A stretch of 64,000 nucleotides of DNA from Hymenobacter aquaticus (GTDB lineage Bacteria; Bacteroidota; Bacteroidia; Cytophagales; Hymenobacteraceae). Below, piece after piece: positions 18,144 through 25,943 of this stretch. Under the pieces are notes generated by a model. It saw nothing but the letters and a program-made list of their open reading frames with translations, did not search any database and was not told the origin of the DNA. Position numbers and translations under genes: made by a program. Where the stretch lies: positions 558,001 through 622,000 of the forward strand of contig NZ_SRLC01000001.1 in the NCBI RefSeq assembly GCF_004765605.1, given 5' to 3'. The first letter of the stretch is position 1, and each line of letters begins with the position of its first letter.

Positions 18144-18193
18144 GGCGCAAGTTGGGGAGGCGCAAATATAATTGCGCCCACCAAAATTGCGCC
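18144..18193. promoter_or_regulatory. symmetric four-half-site operator
   Basis: GGCGCAA at 18144-18150 and 18159-18165, and TTGCGCC at 18172-18178 and 18187-18193. Inner and outer pairs share the same dyad centre (18168.5), with 15-bp spacing on each side. The inner pair forms a 20-bp palindrome over an AT-rich core. Confidence 0.7.
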
Positions 18194-18713
18194 CCCCTAA
18201 TCCTTATGATAGACTGTAGGAGAGCCAGGCTGAGTGGACAGGCCCGAAACATGCTCGGCATAAGGTTCTACGAAGCTGTTTGAGTTAAAGTACTGAAACT
18301 GTCAGTGCGGTGTAGAGACGCAATATGTTGCGTCTCCTCGTTGTTGAATCCGCTACCCTCAGATGCTAACTGTTCAACGAGGAGACGCAAAATAGTGCGT
18401 CTCTACCTCGTTCACGGCCAACTCAAACAGCTTATAAAAGTATCACTGTCCACACGCCCTGGGACGCATTTTCGTCTTAACTGACACTGAAGAACCGGCT
18501 GCCGTGGTGGAGGCCTGTACTAGCATTCTTGCAACAGCGGGGGGTAAATCACGCTAAGCTGCCTCCGGGGAGTTGTACAGGCTGTGCAGCCCGTTGCGCG
18601 GTACGCCCACTTGGCTGGGGAAATGGCACCGGGTATAGTATGAACAGTGCCGCGAGGAGTAATATTTTGTATAGGGCATCGTGTGGATGGATGGCGCACT
18701 TCATCTTGCACGC
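18194..18713. other. intergenic region with one inverted-repeat element
   Basis: About 520 bp. It contains the nested repeat at 18272-18434 and, from there to 18713, nothing I can support except presumably the promoter of the barrel gene. Confidence 0.5.
18272..18434. repeat. MITE/REPIN-like nested inverted repeat
   Basis: Outer perfect 14-bp arms (18273-18286 AAGCTGTTTGAGTT and 18420-18433). Inner arms begin GTAGAGACGCA (18312) and end TGCGTCTCTAC (18406), each with a small internal hairpin, and close on CTCGTTG / GTTCAACGAG. Confidence 0.85.
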
Positions 18714-19286
18714 ATGTCTAAATTATTTCTACCCTGCGCCATTTTGATTTTAGGAAGTATATCCTGTCAGGCGCAAAGCCCCCGCTTCGGCCTGAAAGCC
18801 GGCGTTAATTACAGCAACACCTACATTCCAAACGTCACCCGGCCCGACCGGATACTGGGCGTAGCAGCCGGCGGATTTGCCCAAGTAGCACTGTCGCAAG
18901 ACGGATTCTTTCTGCTGCAGCCCGAACTGATGTATTCGGCCAAAGGCTCAGAGCAGCGTTTTCAGGGCAAAACGTATCAAGGCCGGCTCCATTATCTGGA
19001 GTTGCCGGTCTTGGCTAAAATCAATGCCGACGGGTTTGTGTTTGAAGCCGGCCCCCAGCTCAGCTACTTGCTGGCCGCTCGCAACGAAACGCCGGTCGGC
19101 ACCTTCACCGACCTATCGGGGGCTAACCGATTGGTCGTGGGGGCAGTGGCCGGTGTCGGCTACCAGCTGCCCATGGGGCTGGGCCTCACCCTGCGCTATG
19201 CCAACGACCTGACCAGAATCAGTGACGCAGGGCCCCGCAGTTCCGTGTATCAGCTCCAAGCGAGCTATCTGCTCACCGGCAAATAA
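18714..19286 (+). CDS. outer-membrane beta-barrel protein (PorT/OmpA-like barrel)
   Basis: 190 residues from ATG 18714. Signal peptide (LFLPCAILILGSISCQAQ) then PRFGLKAGVNYSNTY, the usual entry into the outer-membrane beta-barrel_2 family. About eight amphipathic strands follow (LLQPELMYSAKG, YLELPVLAKINAD, GPQLSYLL, VVGAVAGVGYQL). The C-terminus YQLQASYLLTGK suits barrel closure. Structural or adhesion-like outer-membrane role. The specific function is unknown. A hairpin terminator lies 20 bp past the stop. Confidence 0.88.
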   Translation: MSKLFLPCAILILGSISCQAQSPRFGLKAGVNYSNTYIPNVTRPDRILGVAAGGFAQVALSQDGFFLLQPELMYSAKGSEQRFQGKTYQGRLHYLELPVLAKINADGFVFEAGPQLSYLLAARNETPVGTFTDLSGANRLVVGAVAGVGYQLPMGLGLTLRYANDLTRISDAGPRSSVYQLQASYLLTGK

Positions 19287-19306
19287 GCTACGCCACCAGG
19301 TATCTG

Positions 19307-19349
19307 AAAGGCCCAAGGCCCTCTACTGAAAGAGTGCCCTGGGCCTTTT
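19307..19349. terminator. bidirectional terminator
   Basis: A 13-bp stem (19307-19319 with 19336-19348, one mismatch) with flanking A and T tracts between convergent genes. Confidence 0.75.
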
Positions 19350-19397
19350 CTATTTCTTGTCGCTACTCGTTCGGCGCTTTCGGCGCTGAGGGCTTGG

Positions 19398-19940
19398 CTA
19401 GGGAGCTACCAGTAGCTTACAGGTTTGTACGTTTCCTTCGACCTCCAGGCGCAGCAGGTACAATCCGCTAGGCAAGCTTAGCTCTTTCGCAGACAGCTGC
19501 AACTGCTGCCCGGCGGTGCTGCGTAGCCGGCCAACAAGAATGGTCTGCCCGGTGCTATTCGTGACGGTAAGCAGCATGGTTTTGCCCTGCGGCACCGCGT
19601 AGTGCAGCAAGAACGTATCATCGGCCGGATTCGGGGCTACATAGATATTGGCCGAATCTTTTGGCCTGACCGTCCCCAGGGGGCCATTGGTAATCGTTAC
19701 GGAAAAATCCAGGTACTGCCCGCGGGTGACCGTGCAGGGCCCAGTGCCCAGAAAATTGGAATCGGTGAGGATGCGTAGGCGGAGGGGCACGTTGAGGACG
19801 GCTCCCGGCGGCAGCGGCAGCGTTCGGGAAAACGCAGTGGGGCTCACGATGCCGGACGTCCAGAGCTCACTGGTGCTGAAAGTACCGTCGTTGTTGGCGT
19901 CGAGGTAAACCCGCACGGCCCGCTGCTTGTGCCACTTCGC
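19398..19940 (-). pseudogene. 3' remnant of a GEVED-domain T9SS-secreted protein
   Basis: Readable protein begins near RAVRVYLDANNDGTF, the typical GEVED calcium-loop-like strand. The GEVED C-terminal half follows, then a complete T9SS type A sorting tail (IYVAPNPADDTFLLHY ... LPSGLYLLRLEVEG). There is no signal peptide and no N-terminal catalytic domain, and the open frame upstream to 19967 has no protein character. GEVED-T9SS proteins normally carry a large secreted protease or adhesin in front. I read this as the broken tail of such a gene, fused to unrelated DNA. Confidence 0.65.
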
Positions 19941-20058
19941 TGCCAACCGCTTCAAGCCCGCTACCAATCAAGGCGTAGTGGTCTTTCACCGCTTCTTTTA
20001 GCAAGCCGTCGAAATAAGGCTTTAGAATACATGCCACTATCATGGTTGGCATATTCAT
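19930..20058 (-). pseudogene. N-terminal fragment of an unrelated protein
   Basis: From ATG 20058 the frame reads MNMPTMIVACILKPYFDG then KEAVKDHYALIGSGLEAV, about 40 residues that look like a genuine soluble N-terminus. It then passes into the GEVED coding sequence in another frame and stops. No family recognised. The junction with the GEVED remnant is near 19930-19960. Confidence 0.4.
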
Positions 20059-20111
20059 CTTGAGCCGTGGAAAGCGAAGAGTTAAAAATTGATTAACCGT
20101 TTCCAGGTATA

Positions 20112-20151
20112 CAAAACCGGCGGCCCCCCACCTGGGAAGCCGCCGGTTTGG
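20112..20151 (-). terminator. terminator of the phospholipase D-like gene
   Basis: A perfect 11-bp stem (20114-20124 with 20139-20149), 14-nt loop, followed on the minus strand by TTTTG. Confidence 0.75.
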
Positions 20152-20179
20152 CGTTCATACTATCCGGTAAGCAGGACTA

Positions 20180-22468
20180 CTACTCCACTACCACGCGGCT
20201 GGTCTGCGTCGACTCGGGTGTTACGATCTGCACCATGTACAGGCCGGCCCCGAGGCCCGAAGCGTCTACTTTCACTTCTTCGCCGGCACCGATGTTCTCG
20301 GTCTGGGTCAGGACGACGCGGCCGGTTACGTCGCGCAGGGTGACGGTGGCGGTGCGGGCCTTGCTGGCCTCAACCCGCAGGCGGAACTTGCCGCTGGTGG
20401 GGTTCGGGTACACCTGCACCGTGGACTGCTGCACGGTAGCGGCTTTGTTGGCCAGCACCAGGGTGCAGACCGTAATGCCGCGGTTCTGCTCGGCAATGCG
20501 GCTGGCAAACTCCTGGTAGTAGCGGTTCACCACCTTCGCGTCGTGCACCACCAGGGTGTTTTCGTCGTTGGTCGTGTTGGCCGAGGCGCTCCAGTTGTGC
20601 GAGCCCACGAATACCTGCGGGTCCGACTGCGAAGCGCCGGCGTCGATGATCATGGTTTTGTGGTGCATGATGCCGCTGGTGTTTTTCACCAGGATGCGGT
20701 TGCCCAGCGCCGTGCGGATGGTGCGGAAAATCGCGCCCGTACCGGTGTTGGCGGTGTCGTTGAGCAGGCCTTCCGAGCAATTGGCAATGTTGCGCAGCTG
20801 CACCTGGTCGCGGATGGTCTGGCCGATTTCGGCCTGGGTGATGAGCATCGTGGCGAAGTGCAGGTCGTTGTCGGCCGTGCGGATGGTTTCGAGCAGGCGG
20901 GCATTCACGTTGTCGGTGGGGCTGAACCACGATTCCACCGGCGAGCCGCCAATCAGGAAGAAGTGGGGCGTGTTGTCGGTTTTGCGGTTACCGAAGGCCG
21001 GCGTGCCGGGCGTCAGGCCCGCCGACCCCCAGATTTCCTGGAACTCAAGGGTGTAGGTACGGGCCAGGCTCTGGTCTTGCAGGGCAATGACGTTGTTGCG
21101 GTCCGTGAACAGCTGGGCGGCCGTCCAGTTCGTCGAGCCGGTCCACACCCAGGGGCGGTTGGCGTCGATGCTGTTGGCGTCAATTACCACAAACTTGTTG
21201 TGCATGATGCCCCGGTTGCTGGCGTCGTTGTCCGAGTCGCGGCCGATGCGCGGAATAGCCGCGTTCAGGGCCGGCAGGCTGGCGTTGGAGTTGGTGGCTT
21301 CGTAGATCAGGCGGATTTTCACGCCCCGGGCCTGGGCCCGGTTCAGCGCGTCGACGATGGTCTGGTTGTTCCAGTTGTAGATGGCCACGTCGATGGTTTC
21401 CTGGGCCCGGTCGATGTAGCGGGCCAGCGTGTCGGGCACGGTCTGGTTCAGGTACACGGCCGCGTTGCCGGGCAGCGCCAGGCTGGTCGTCACCGGGTTG
21501 TTGAAGTAGTTGCGGATCTTACCCGTCGAGTTCGACACGGTAATCATGGGCACGATGCCGCTGTTGGACGAGCCGTTGGCGTTGGTCGACGACACGCGCA
21601 CGTAGTACACGGTGGCGGGCTGCAGGCCGGTCAGGGCTACCTGGTGGGTGGTCGTAGCCGTGGGCGTAGTCACGACGGTGCCCAGGGCGGGCGTGGTGCC
21701 GTACTCCACCTTCGTGTCGCCGGCAAACTGGGTGTTGAAGTTAACCGTGAAGCTGGTCTTGGTCAGGGCCGAGGGCACCGGGCCGTTCAGGATCTTGGGG
21801 CCGTCCAGGATAAAGTCGGCGTAGAGGCGGGGCAGCAGCTGGTAGCCGCCGGTGCCGGTGCTCGAAAACTGGCCCATTATGCCAATCACGTCGAACGGAC
21901 CCGAGGGCGCGGGCTTGCCCACGATGCCGTTGGCCCCGGTCGAGGCCGAGTTCGGGCGGAGGATGAGCGTGCTCTGGCCGCTGAGGATGTAGTTGGTGTT
22001 GCCGGTAAACGTGCTGACCGGGGCGCCGGAGGCCGAGGTAATGCCCGTGTTGTCGTTGATGCGCACCAGGCGGCCTTCGTAGGCTTCGGCGTACACCGAA
22101 GTAGCCGTGGCCACGTCGACCTCCGTAATCTGCAGCGGGCGGTTTTTGGCCAGCACCGTCACCGACGTCACCGGGTCTATTTCCAGAATGCCGCTGAAGT
22201 TTTTCAGGGTGCCGCTGACTTCAATACTGTCGCCCACCACCAGGCTGGTGAAGTTGGCCGCCGTGGAATAGGCGGCCAGGCCCGCTACTTTGTCCTGCAA
22301 ATAGCGAATGGCGCCCAGCTCCGAGCCGTTCGATACCGTGCCGCGCACGGTGACCGTCGCGCCCACGCCTTTGGCCCGGGCCGAGGCAATCGACTCCACG
22401 GTTTGGGCCAGGGCCGGTCGTACGCTTGCCCCGAGGGTGAGCAGGGCGAAAAGGGTAATTTTTTTCAT
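20180..22468 (-). CDS. secreted phospholipase D-like nuclease/lipase with OB-like and T9SS domains
   Basis: 762 residues from ATG 22468 (MKKITLFALLTL signal peptide; an upstream ATG adds 13 residues without signal character). Order: signal (1-22), OB-like nucleic-acid-binding domain (about 25-220, ATVTVRGTVSNGSELG), a fibronectin III/phosphatase-N-like domain (about 225-315), two PLD half-domains with HKD motifs HNKFVVID (near 422) and HHKTMIID (near 601), and a T9SS tail (about 690-762, VQVYPNPTSGKF). Exported through the T9SS; phosphodiesterase activity on nucleic acid or phospholipid is inferred. The next gene upstream is a truncated paralogue. Confidence 0.9.
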   Translation of the reverse strand: MKKITLFALLTLGASVRPALAQTVESIASARAKGVGATVTVRGTVSNGSELGAIRYLQDKVAGLAAYSTAANFTSLVVGDSIEVSGTLKNFSGILEIDPVTSVTVLAKNRPLQITEVDVATATSVYAEAYEGRLVRINDNTGITSASGAPVSTFTGNTNYILSGQSTLILRPNSASTGANGIVGKPAPSGPFDVIGIMGQFSSTGTGGYQLLPRLYADFILDGPKILNGPVPSALTKTSFTVNFNTQFAGDTKVEYGTTPALGTVVTTPTATTTHQVALTGLQPATVYYVRVSSTNANGSSNSGIVPMITVSNSTGKIRNYFNNPVTTSLALPGNAAVYLNQTVPDTLARYIDRAQETIDVAIYNWNNQTIVDALNRAQARGVKIRLIYEATNSNASLPALNAAIPRIGRDSDNDASNRGIMHNKFVVIDANSIDANRPWVWTGSTNWTAAQLFTDRNNVIALQDQSLARTYTLEFQEIWGSAGLTPGTPAFGNRKTDNTPHFFLIGGSPVESWFSPTDNVNARLLETIRTADNDLHFATMLITQAEIGQTIRDQVQLRNIANCSEGLLNDTANTGTGAIFRTIRTALGNRILVKNTSGIMHHKTMIIDAGASQSDPQVFVGSHNWSASANTTNDENTLVVHDAKVVNRYYQEFASRIAEQNRGITVCTLVLANKAATVQQSTVQVYPNPTSGKFRLRVEASKARTATVTLRDVTGRVVLTQTENIGAGEEVKVDASGLGAGLYMVQIVTPESTQTSRVVVE

Positions 22469-22602
22469 GAAATGTGGGTAGGAGGCACTGAAAAAAAACG
22501 CGCGCAAAGAAACACAAACCCGTGTTAGCCAAAGGATAAGCTGAGGCTGCTATGGGTTTGCTGAGCAAAGCAAGTTCGGCAAGGAATAGTTCGGTCCGGA
22601 GC

Positions 22603-23589
22603 TTATTCGGCCCCCTCGGTGGTGCGGGTGCGGGGCGTAGAACGCTTCTTGGTGTCCGTAATCATGGGCACGGCCGGCGAGGAGGAGGTGCCCACCGCGT
22701 TGGTCGACGACACCTTCACGTAGTACACCGTGCCGGGCTGCAAGTCGGTCAGGGAGATGTTGTGCTTGGTGGTAGGCGTGGCGTTGGCCACCACTGTGCC
22801 CAGGGCCGAGGTTTTGCCGTACTCCACCTTCGTGTCGCCGGGGTTCTGGGTCTGGAACGTGACGGTGAAGCCGGTGCGGCTCATTTCCGTAGGCACCGGC
22901 TCGCCCATCACGTTGGGCAGGCCGCCGCCGAGAATGAAGTCGGTGTAGAGGCGGGGCAGAATCTGGTAGCCGCCGGTGCCGTTGGGTGCAAACTGGCTGA
23001 CCACGCCCACCAGGTCGAACTCGCCGACCGGCACGGGCTTGCCCACCAGGCCATTGTCGCCGTTGGAGGCCGTGTTGACGCGGATCTGGGTGCCTTTCTG
23101 CCCGTTGATCAGGTAGTTGCTGTTGCCGTTCATGGCCGCCAGCGGGGAGCCGTTCATCGTGGTCAGGCCCGAGACGCCCTTGATTTTCACCAGGCGGCCT
23201 TCGTAGGCTTCGGCAAATGCCTTGGTCAGGTCGGCGGCGGGCATCTCCACGATGCTCAGGCGGCGGTTTTTGGCCAGCACCTTCACCGAGCTGATGGGGT
23301 CCATTTCCAGCAGGCCGTTGTAGTTCTTGAGCGTGCCGCGCAGCTCCACACTGTCGCCCAGCACCAGGGACGAAAAGCCGGGGGCACTAAGCGAGTAGGC
23401 GGCCAGGCCGGCGTCCTTGTCCTGCACGTAGCGCAGGCCACCCAGCTCGGGACCGTTGCTGACCGTACCCCGGATGGTAACCGTAGCGCCGGGGCCGGCG
23501 GTGCGGGCAGCGGAGAGGGTGGCGGGGGTTTGCGCGTAGGCGCTGGTTGCGCCGCTTGCCAGCAGCGCCAGGAGAGTAAGGGTTTTCAT
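22603..23589 (-). CDS. truncated paralogue of the phospholipase D-like protein (OB-like plus Fn3-like only)
   Basis: 328 residues from ATG 23589 (MKTLTLLALLASGATSAYA signal peptide). It closely follows the N-terminal 320 residues of the neighbouring protein (GATVTIRGTVSNGPELGG, AEAYEGRLVKI, GYQILPRLYTDFIL, GDTKVEYGKTSALGTVV). It stops 15 residues after PMIT with a basic tail (KKRSTPRTRT). Both PLD half-domains and the T9SS tail are absent, so its secretion route is unclear. Probably a tandem duplicate that lost its 3' part. It could still bind nucleic acid. Confidence 0.8.
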   Translation of the reverse strand: MKTLTLLALLASGATSAYAQTPATLSAARTAGPGATVTIRGTVSNGPELGGLRYVQDKDAGLAAYSLSAPGFSSLVLGDSVELRGTLKNYNGLLEMDPISSVKVLAKNRRLSIVEMPAADLTKAFAEAYEGRLVKIKGVSGLTTMNGSPLAAMNGNSNYLINGQKGTQIRVNTASNGDNGLVGKPVPVGEFDLVGVVSQFAPNGTGGYQILPRLYTDFILGGGLPNVMGEPVPTEMSRTGFTVTFQTQNPGDTKVEYGKTSALGTVVANATPTTKHNISLTDLQPGTVYYVKVSSTNAVGTSSSPAVPMITDTKKRSTPRTRTTEGAE

Positions 23590-23736
23590 CAAGCTAAAAA
23601 AGCAATAAGTGGGTTGGGCGGGCCAGATTGGAAAATACAAATATGCTTATTTCCAGTCTAACCGCATTATGGATCAGGCAGAAAAAGCCCCGCATCTTTG
23701 CCAGGTTGGTTGGTAGCCGGAAAAAGCGCGCCGGCT

Positions 23737-24771
23737 TTACAAAATGTTAACCTCGGGGTGCAGCTCCACGCCGAACTTCTCCCGCACGGAGGCAATAATT
23801 TCGTGGGCCAGATCCCGAATGGCGCTGCCCTGCGCCCCGCCGTGGTTGACGAGCACCAGCGCCTGCCGGTCGTGGACGCCGTGGGCCCCGAAGCGGCGGC
23901 CTTTCCAGCCGCACTGCTCGATCAGCCAGGCGGCGGGCACCTTCACGCCGCCGGGCACGGGGTAGCCGGGCAAATCGGCGTACTGGGCCTTAAGCTCGTC
24001 GTACTTGGCCTGGGATATTTCCGGGTTTTTGAAAAAGCTGCCCGCGTTGCCGATCTGGGCCGGGTCGGGGAGCTTGCTGCGCCGGATCTGGATGACGGCC
24101 TCGCTCACGTCGTGGGGCGTGGGCTCGGTTTCGATGCCCATGTCGGCCAGCGTGGTGCTGATGGCCCCGTAGCTGACGTTGAGCTGGTGCTTGCGCCGCA
24201 GCTGCAACACCACGCCGGTGACGATGTACTGGTTGCGCAGCGGGCCCTTAAACACACTTTCGCGGTAGCCGAAGCCGCACTGCTCGTGGGTGAAGGTGCG
24301 CAGCTGCCCGGAGCTGATTTCCACGGCTTCGAGGTGGTCGAAGGTGTCTTTCAGCTCGGCCCCGTAGGCCCCGATGTTCTGCAAGGGCGCCGCGCCCACC
24401 GTGCCGGGAATCAACGACAGGTTTTCGATGCCGCTCAGGTTCTGGCTCAGGGCGTACTGCACCAGCCCGTGCCACGACTCGCCGGCCCCGGCCCGTACCA
24501 GGGCGGTATCCTGGGCTTCGTCCTGGGCAATGATTTCGAGGCCGGTAATCTCGTTTTTGAGCACCACGCCGTCGAAGTCCTGGGTGAAGAGCAGGTTGGA
24601 GCCGCCGCCCAGCACCAGCTTTTCGGTCTGCTGCACCTCGGGCAACGCCAGCAGGGCCCGCAGCTCCTCCACCGAGCGGAAGCGGGCAAACAGGCGGGCC
24701 TTGGCGTCGATGCCGAAGGTGTTGTAGGGAAGCAGGGAAACGTGGTGTTCGAGAGCGGGAGCCGAAGCCAT
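23737..24771 (-). CDS. murB: UDP-N-acetylenolpyruvoylglucosamine reductase
   Basis: 344 residues. Cytosolic NADPH/FAD enzyme making UDP-MurNAc for peptidoglycan. FAD-binding motifs LVLGGGSNLLF and VGAAPLQNIGAYG; catalytic serine in NAGSFFKNP; the C-terminal glutamate in HPEVNIL. The insert GFGYRESVFKG marks it as the E. coli-like type I. Transcribed alone; a TACCTTTG box lies 24 bp upstream of the ATG. Confidence 0.97.
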   Translation of the reverse strand: MASAPALEHHVSLLPYNTFGIDAKARLFARFRSVEELRALLALPEVQQTEKLVLGGGSNLLFTQDFDGVVLKNEITGLEIIAQDEAQDTALVRAGAGESWHGLVQYALSQNLSGIENLSLIPGTVGAAPLQNIGAYGAELKDTFDHLEAVEISSGQLRTFTHEQCGFGYRESVFKGPLRNQYIVTGVVLQLRRKHQLNVSYGAISTTLADMGIETEPTPHDVSEAVIQIRRSKLPDPAQIGNAGSFFKNPEISQAKYDELKAQYADLPGYPVPGGVKVPAAWLIEQCGWKGRRFGAHGVHDRQALVLVNHGGAQGSAIRDLAHEIIASVREKFGVELHPEVNIL

Positions 24772-24794
24772 ATGCGGAAAGAAGTGGTTTTGGG

Positions 24795-24802
24795 CAAAGG
24801 TA
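24795..24802 (-). promoter_or_regulatory. -7 box upstream of murB
   Basis: TACCTTTG on the minus strand, an exact TAnnTTTG, about 24 bp before the ATG. No TTG at the right distance, so this is a partial match. Confidence 0.45.
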
Positions 24803-25064
24803 GCCGTTTGCTGCTTGTCGGCGCGGCTGGCGGGAGCTAGCGAAATAGCGCCTCTGAAATCGTCGGGCGAAACAAAAACGGCTACTGGCTAGCCCCGCTT
24901 TTTCCCAAAAGCCAGGAGTTCAGGAAACTTATGCCCCTGAGCGTTTTCTATACTTTAATTAGCTGAACCAGTTTTCTGAACTCAATCTGGTGCGTAGCCT
25001 CACTTTGCATGCTGGCAGGCGTGGGTGGGCAGCAGTTCAGGAAAAGGAGGGTTTTCAATTGGCG

Positions 25065-25340
25065 CTATCTTCTGATAACGTACTCCTTAAGTAATTTTGA
25101 AAAGGCCTCCAGCGTCGTAGTGTAAGGCACTTGCTTGTTTTCTGGAGCTCCCATAATTGTATCCCAAATTTTGACGTGGTTATCCGTAAAGCGGATAATT
25201 ATCCGGTACACATTGCCTTCTTCTTCAAAAGTGGTGTTGGGTGCTTCTAGGCCAGCAGCAATAGCTTCAAGTAATTGCTGTTTGTGTAAGGCAGAGGCTA
25301 CCTCTATTTCAAAGAATGAGTCCAAGTCAACGTATAGCAT
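25065..25340 (-). CDS. small hypothetical protein in a lower-GC patch
   Basis: 91 residues, MLYVDLDSFFEIEVASALHK ... FTDNHVKIWDTIMGAP. A soluble alpha/beta protein without signal or membrane segment. It lies 35 bp after another small gene on the same strand, and both are AT-richer than neighbours. Size and acidic, aromatic character recall immunity-type or orphan proteins, but no family is recognised and no toxin gene is adjacent. Confidence 0.6.
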   Translation of the reverse strand: MLYVDLDSFFEIEVASALHKQQLLEAIAAGLEAPNTTFEEEGNVYRIIIRFTDNHVKIWDTIMGAPENKQVPYTTTLEAFSKLLKEYVIRR

Positions 25341-25375
25341 GGTTCAGGAAAACGGTCCGAAAAGTAAAAGAAGGG

Positions 25376-25747
25376 TTAGGTGCTAGTCATACTTCGTTCC
25401 CGAACGTCGAAGGCGTTGCAGACTAAGTAGAAGTGAGATTTGCGGTGCTCATCAATGCCAAGCGGTGGAATGAGAGCCGGCATGAAGTCGAAGACAAATG
25501 TATCACCCCAGACCACGGCAGTTAACTCAAATAGCACTTGCATGCTAGTCCCTGGGGGAAGGCGAAACTCTTGCACCTGCTCGAAGGTCATATCGAGCAA
25601 CACCCATTCGCCTTCATCGATCTGTTTCATGCACTGAACAGTCACTTGTATGGTGAGGCTTTGAGGCGCGTACTTAAGCCTTACTTCCGCCACCAAGGCA
25701 TCGTGCAGATCCCCGTAGGTAGCGAAGAAGTCGGGTAGGTTGTTCAT
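25376..25747 (-). CDS. small hypothetical protein in a lower-GC patch
   Basis: 123 residues, MNNLPDFFATYGDLHDALV ... EGEWVLLDMTFEQVQEFRLP. Predicted soluble beta-rich protein, acidic. Arranged ahead of the 91-residue gene as a likely two-gene unit. The pattern of W/F-rich strands resembles other small orphan proteins that sit near polymorphic toxins, yet no toxin remains here. Family unknown. Confidence 0.6.
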   Translation of the reverse strand: MNNLPDFFATYGDLHDALVAEVRLKYAPQSLTIQVTVQCMKQIDEGEWVLLDMTFEQVQEFRLPPGTSMQVLFELTAVVWGDTFVFDFMPALIPPLGIDEHRKSHFYLVCNAFDVRERSMTST

Positions 25748-25863
25748 GCGGCAAGTATACGTTTGGTACTCAGCTTAGCGAAACCGTGGTTTTCATTCAA
25801 AGAGCGATACGCACCGCTCACTCTACTATAGCTCCTACTTTCTTGGGGACCATCAACCGTAAT

Positions 25864-25899
25864 AAAAAAAGTGTTTCGACCATAGACCGAAACACTTTT
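25864..25899. terminator. bidirectional terminator
   Basis: GTGTTTCG (25871-25878) pairs perfectly with 25888-25895, with A and T tracts extending the stem. It follows the MFS gene in the minus direction. Confidence 0.8.
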
Positions 25900-25943
25900 A
25901 AACGTTGGGTAAGAGCAGGATAGTTAGGCCAACTCAAGCCGAT

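Noticed and set aside
25065..25747. Toxin-antitoxin pair
   Set aside because: Neither protein shows a toxin or antitoxin motif, both are acidic soluble proteins, and the gene spacing of 35 bp gives no overlap. Kept only as unknown genes.
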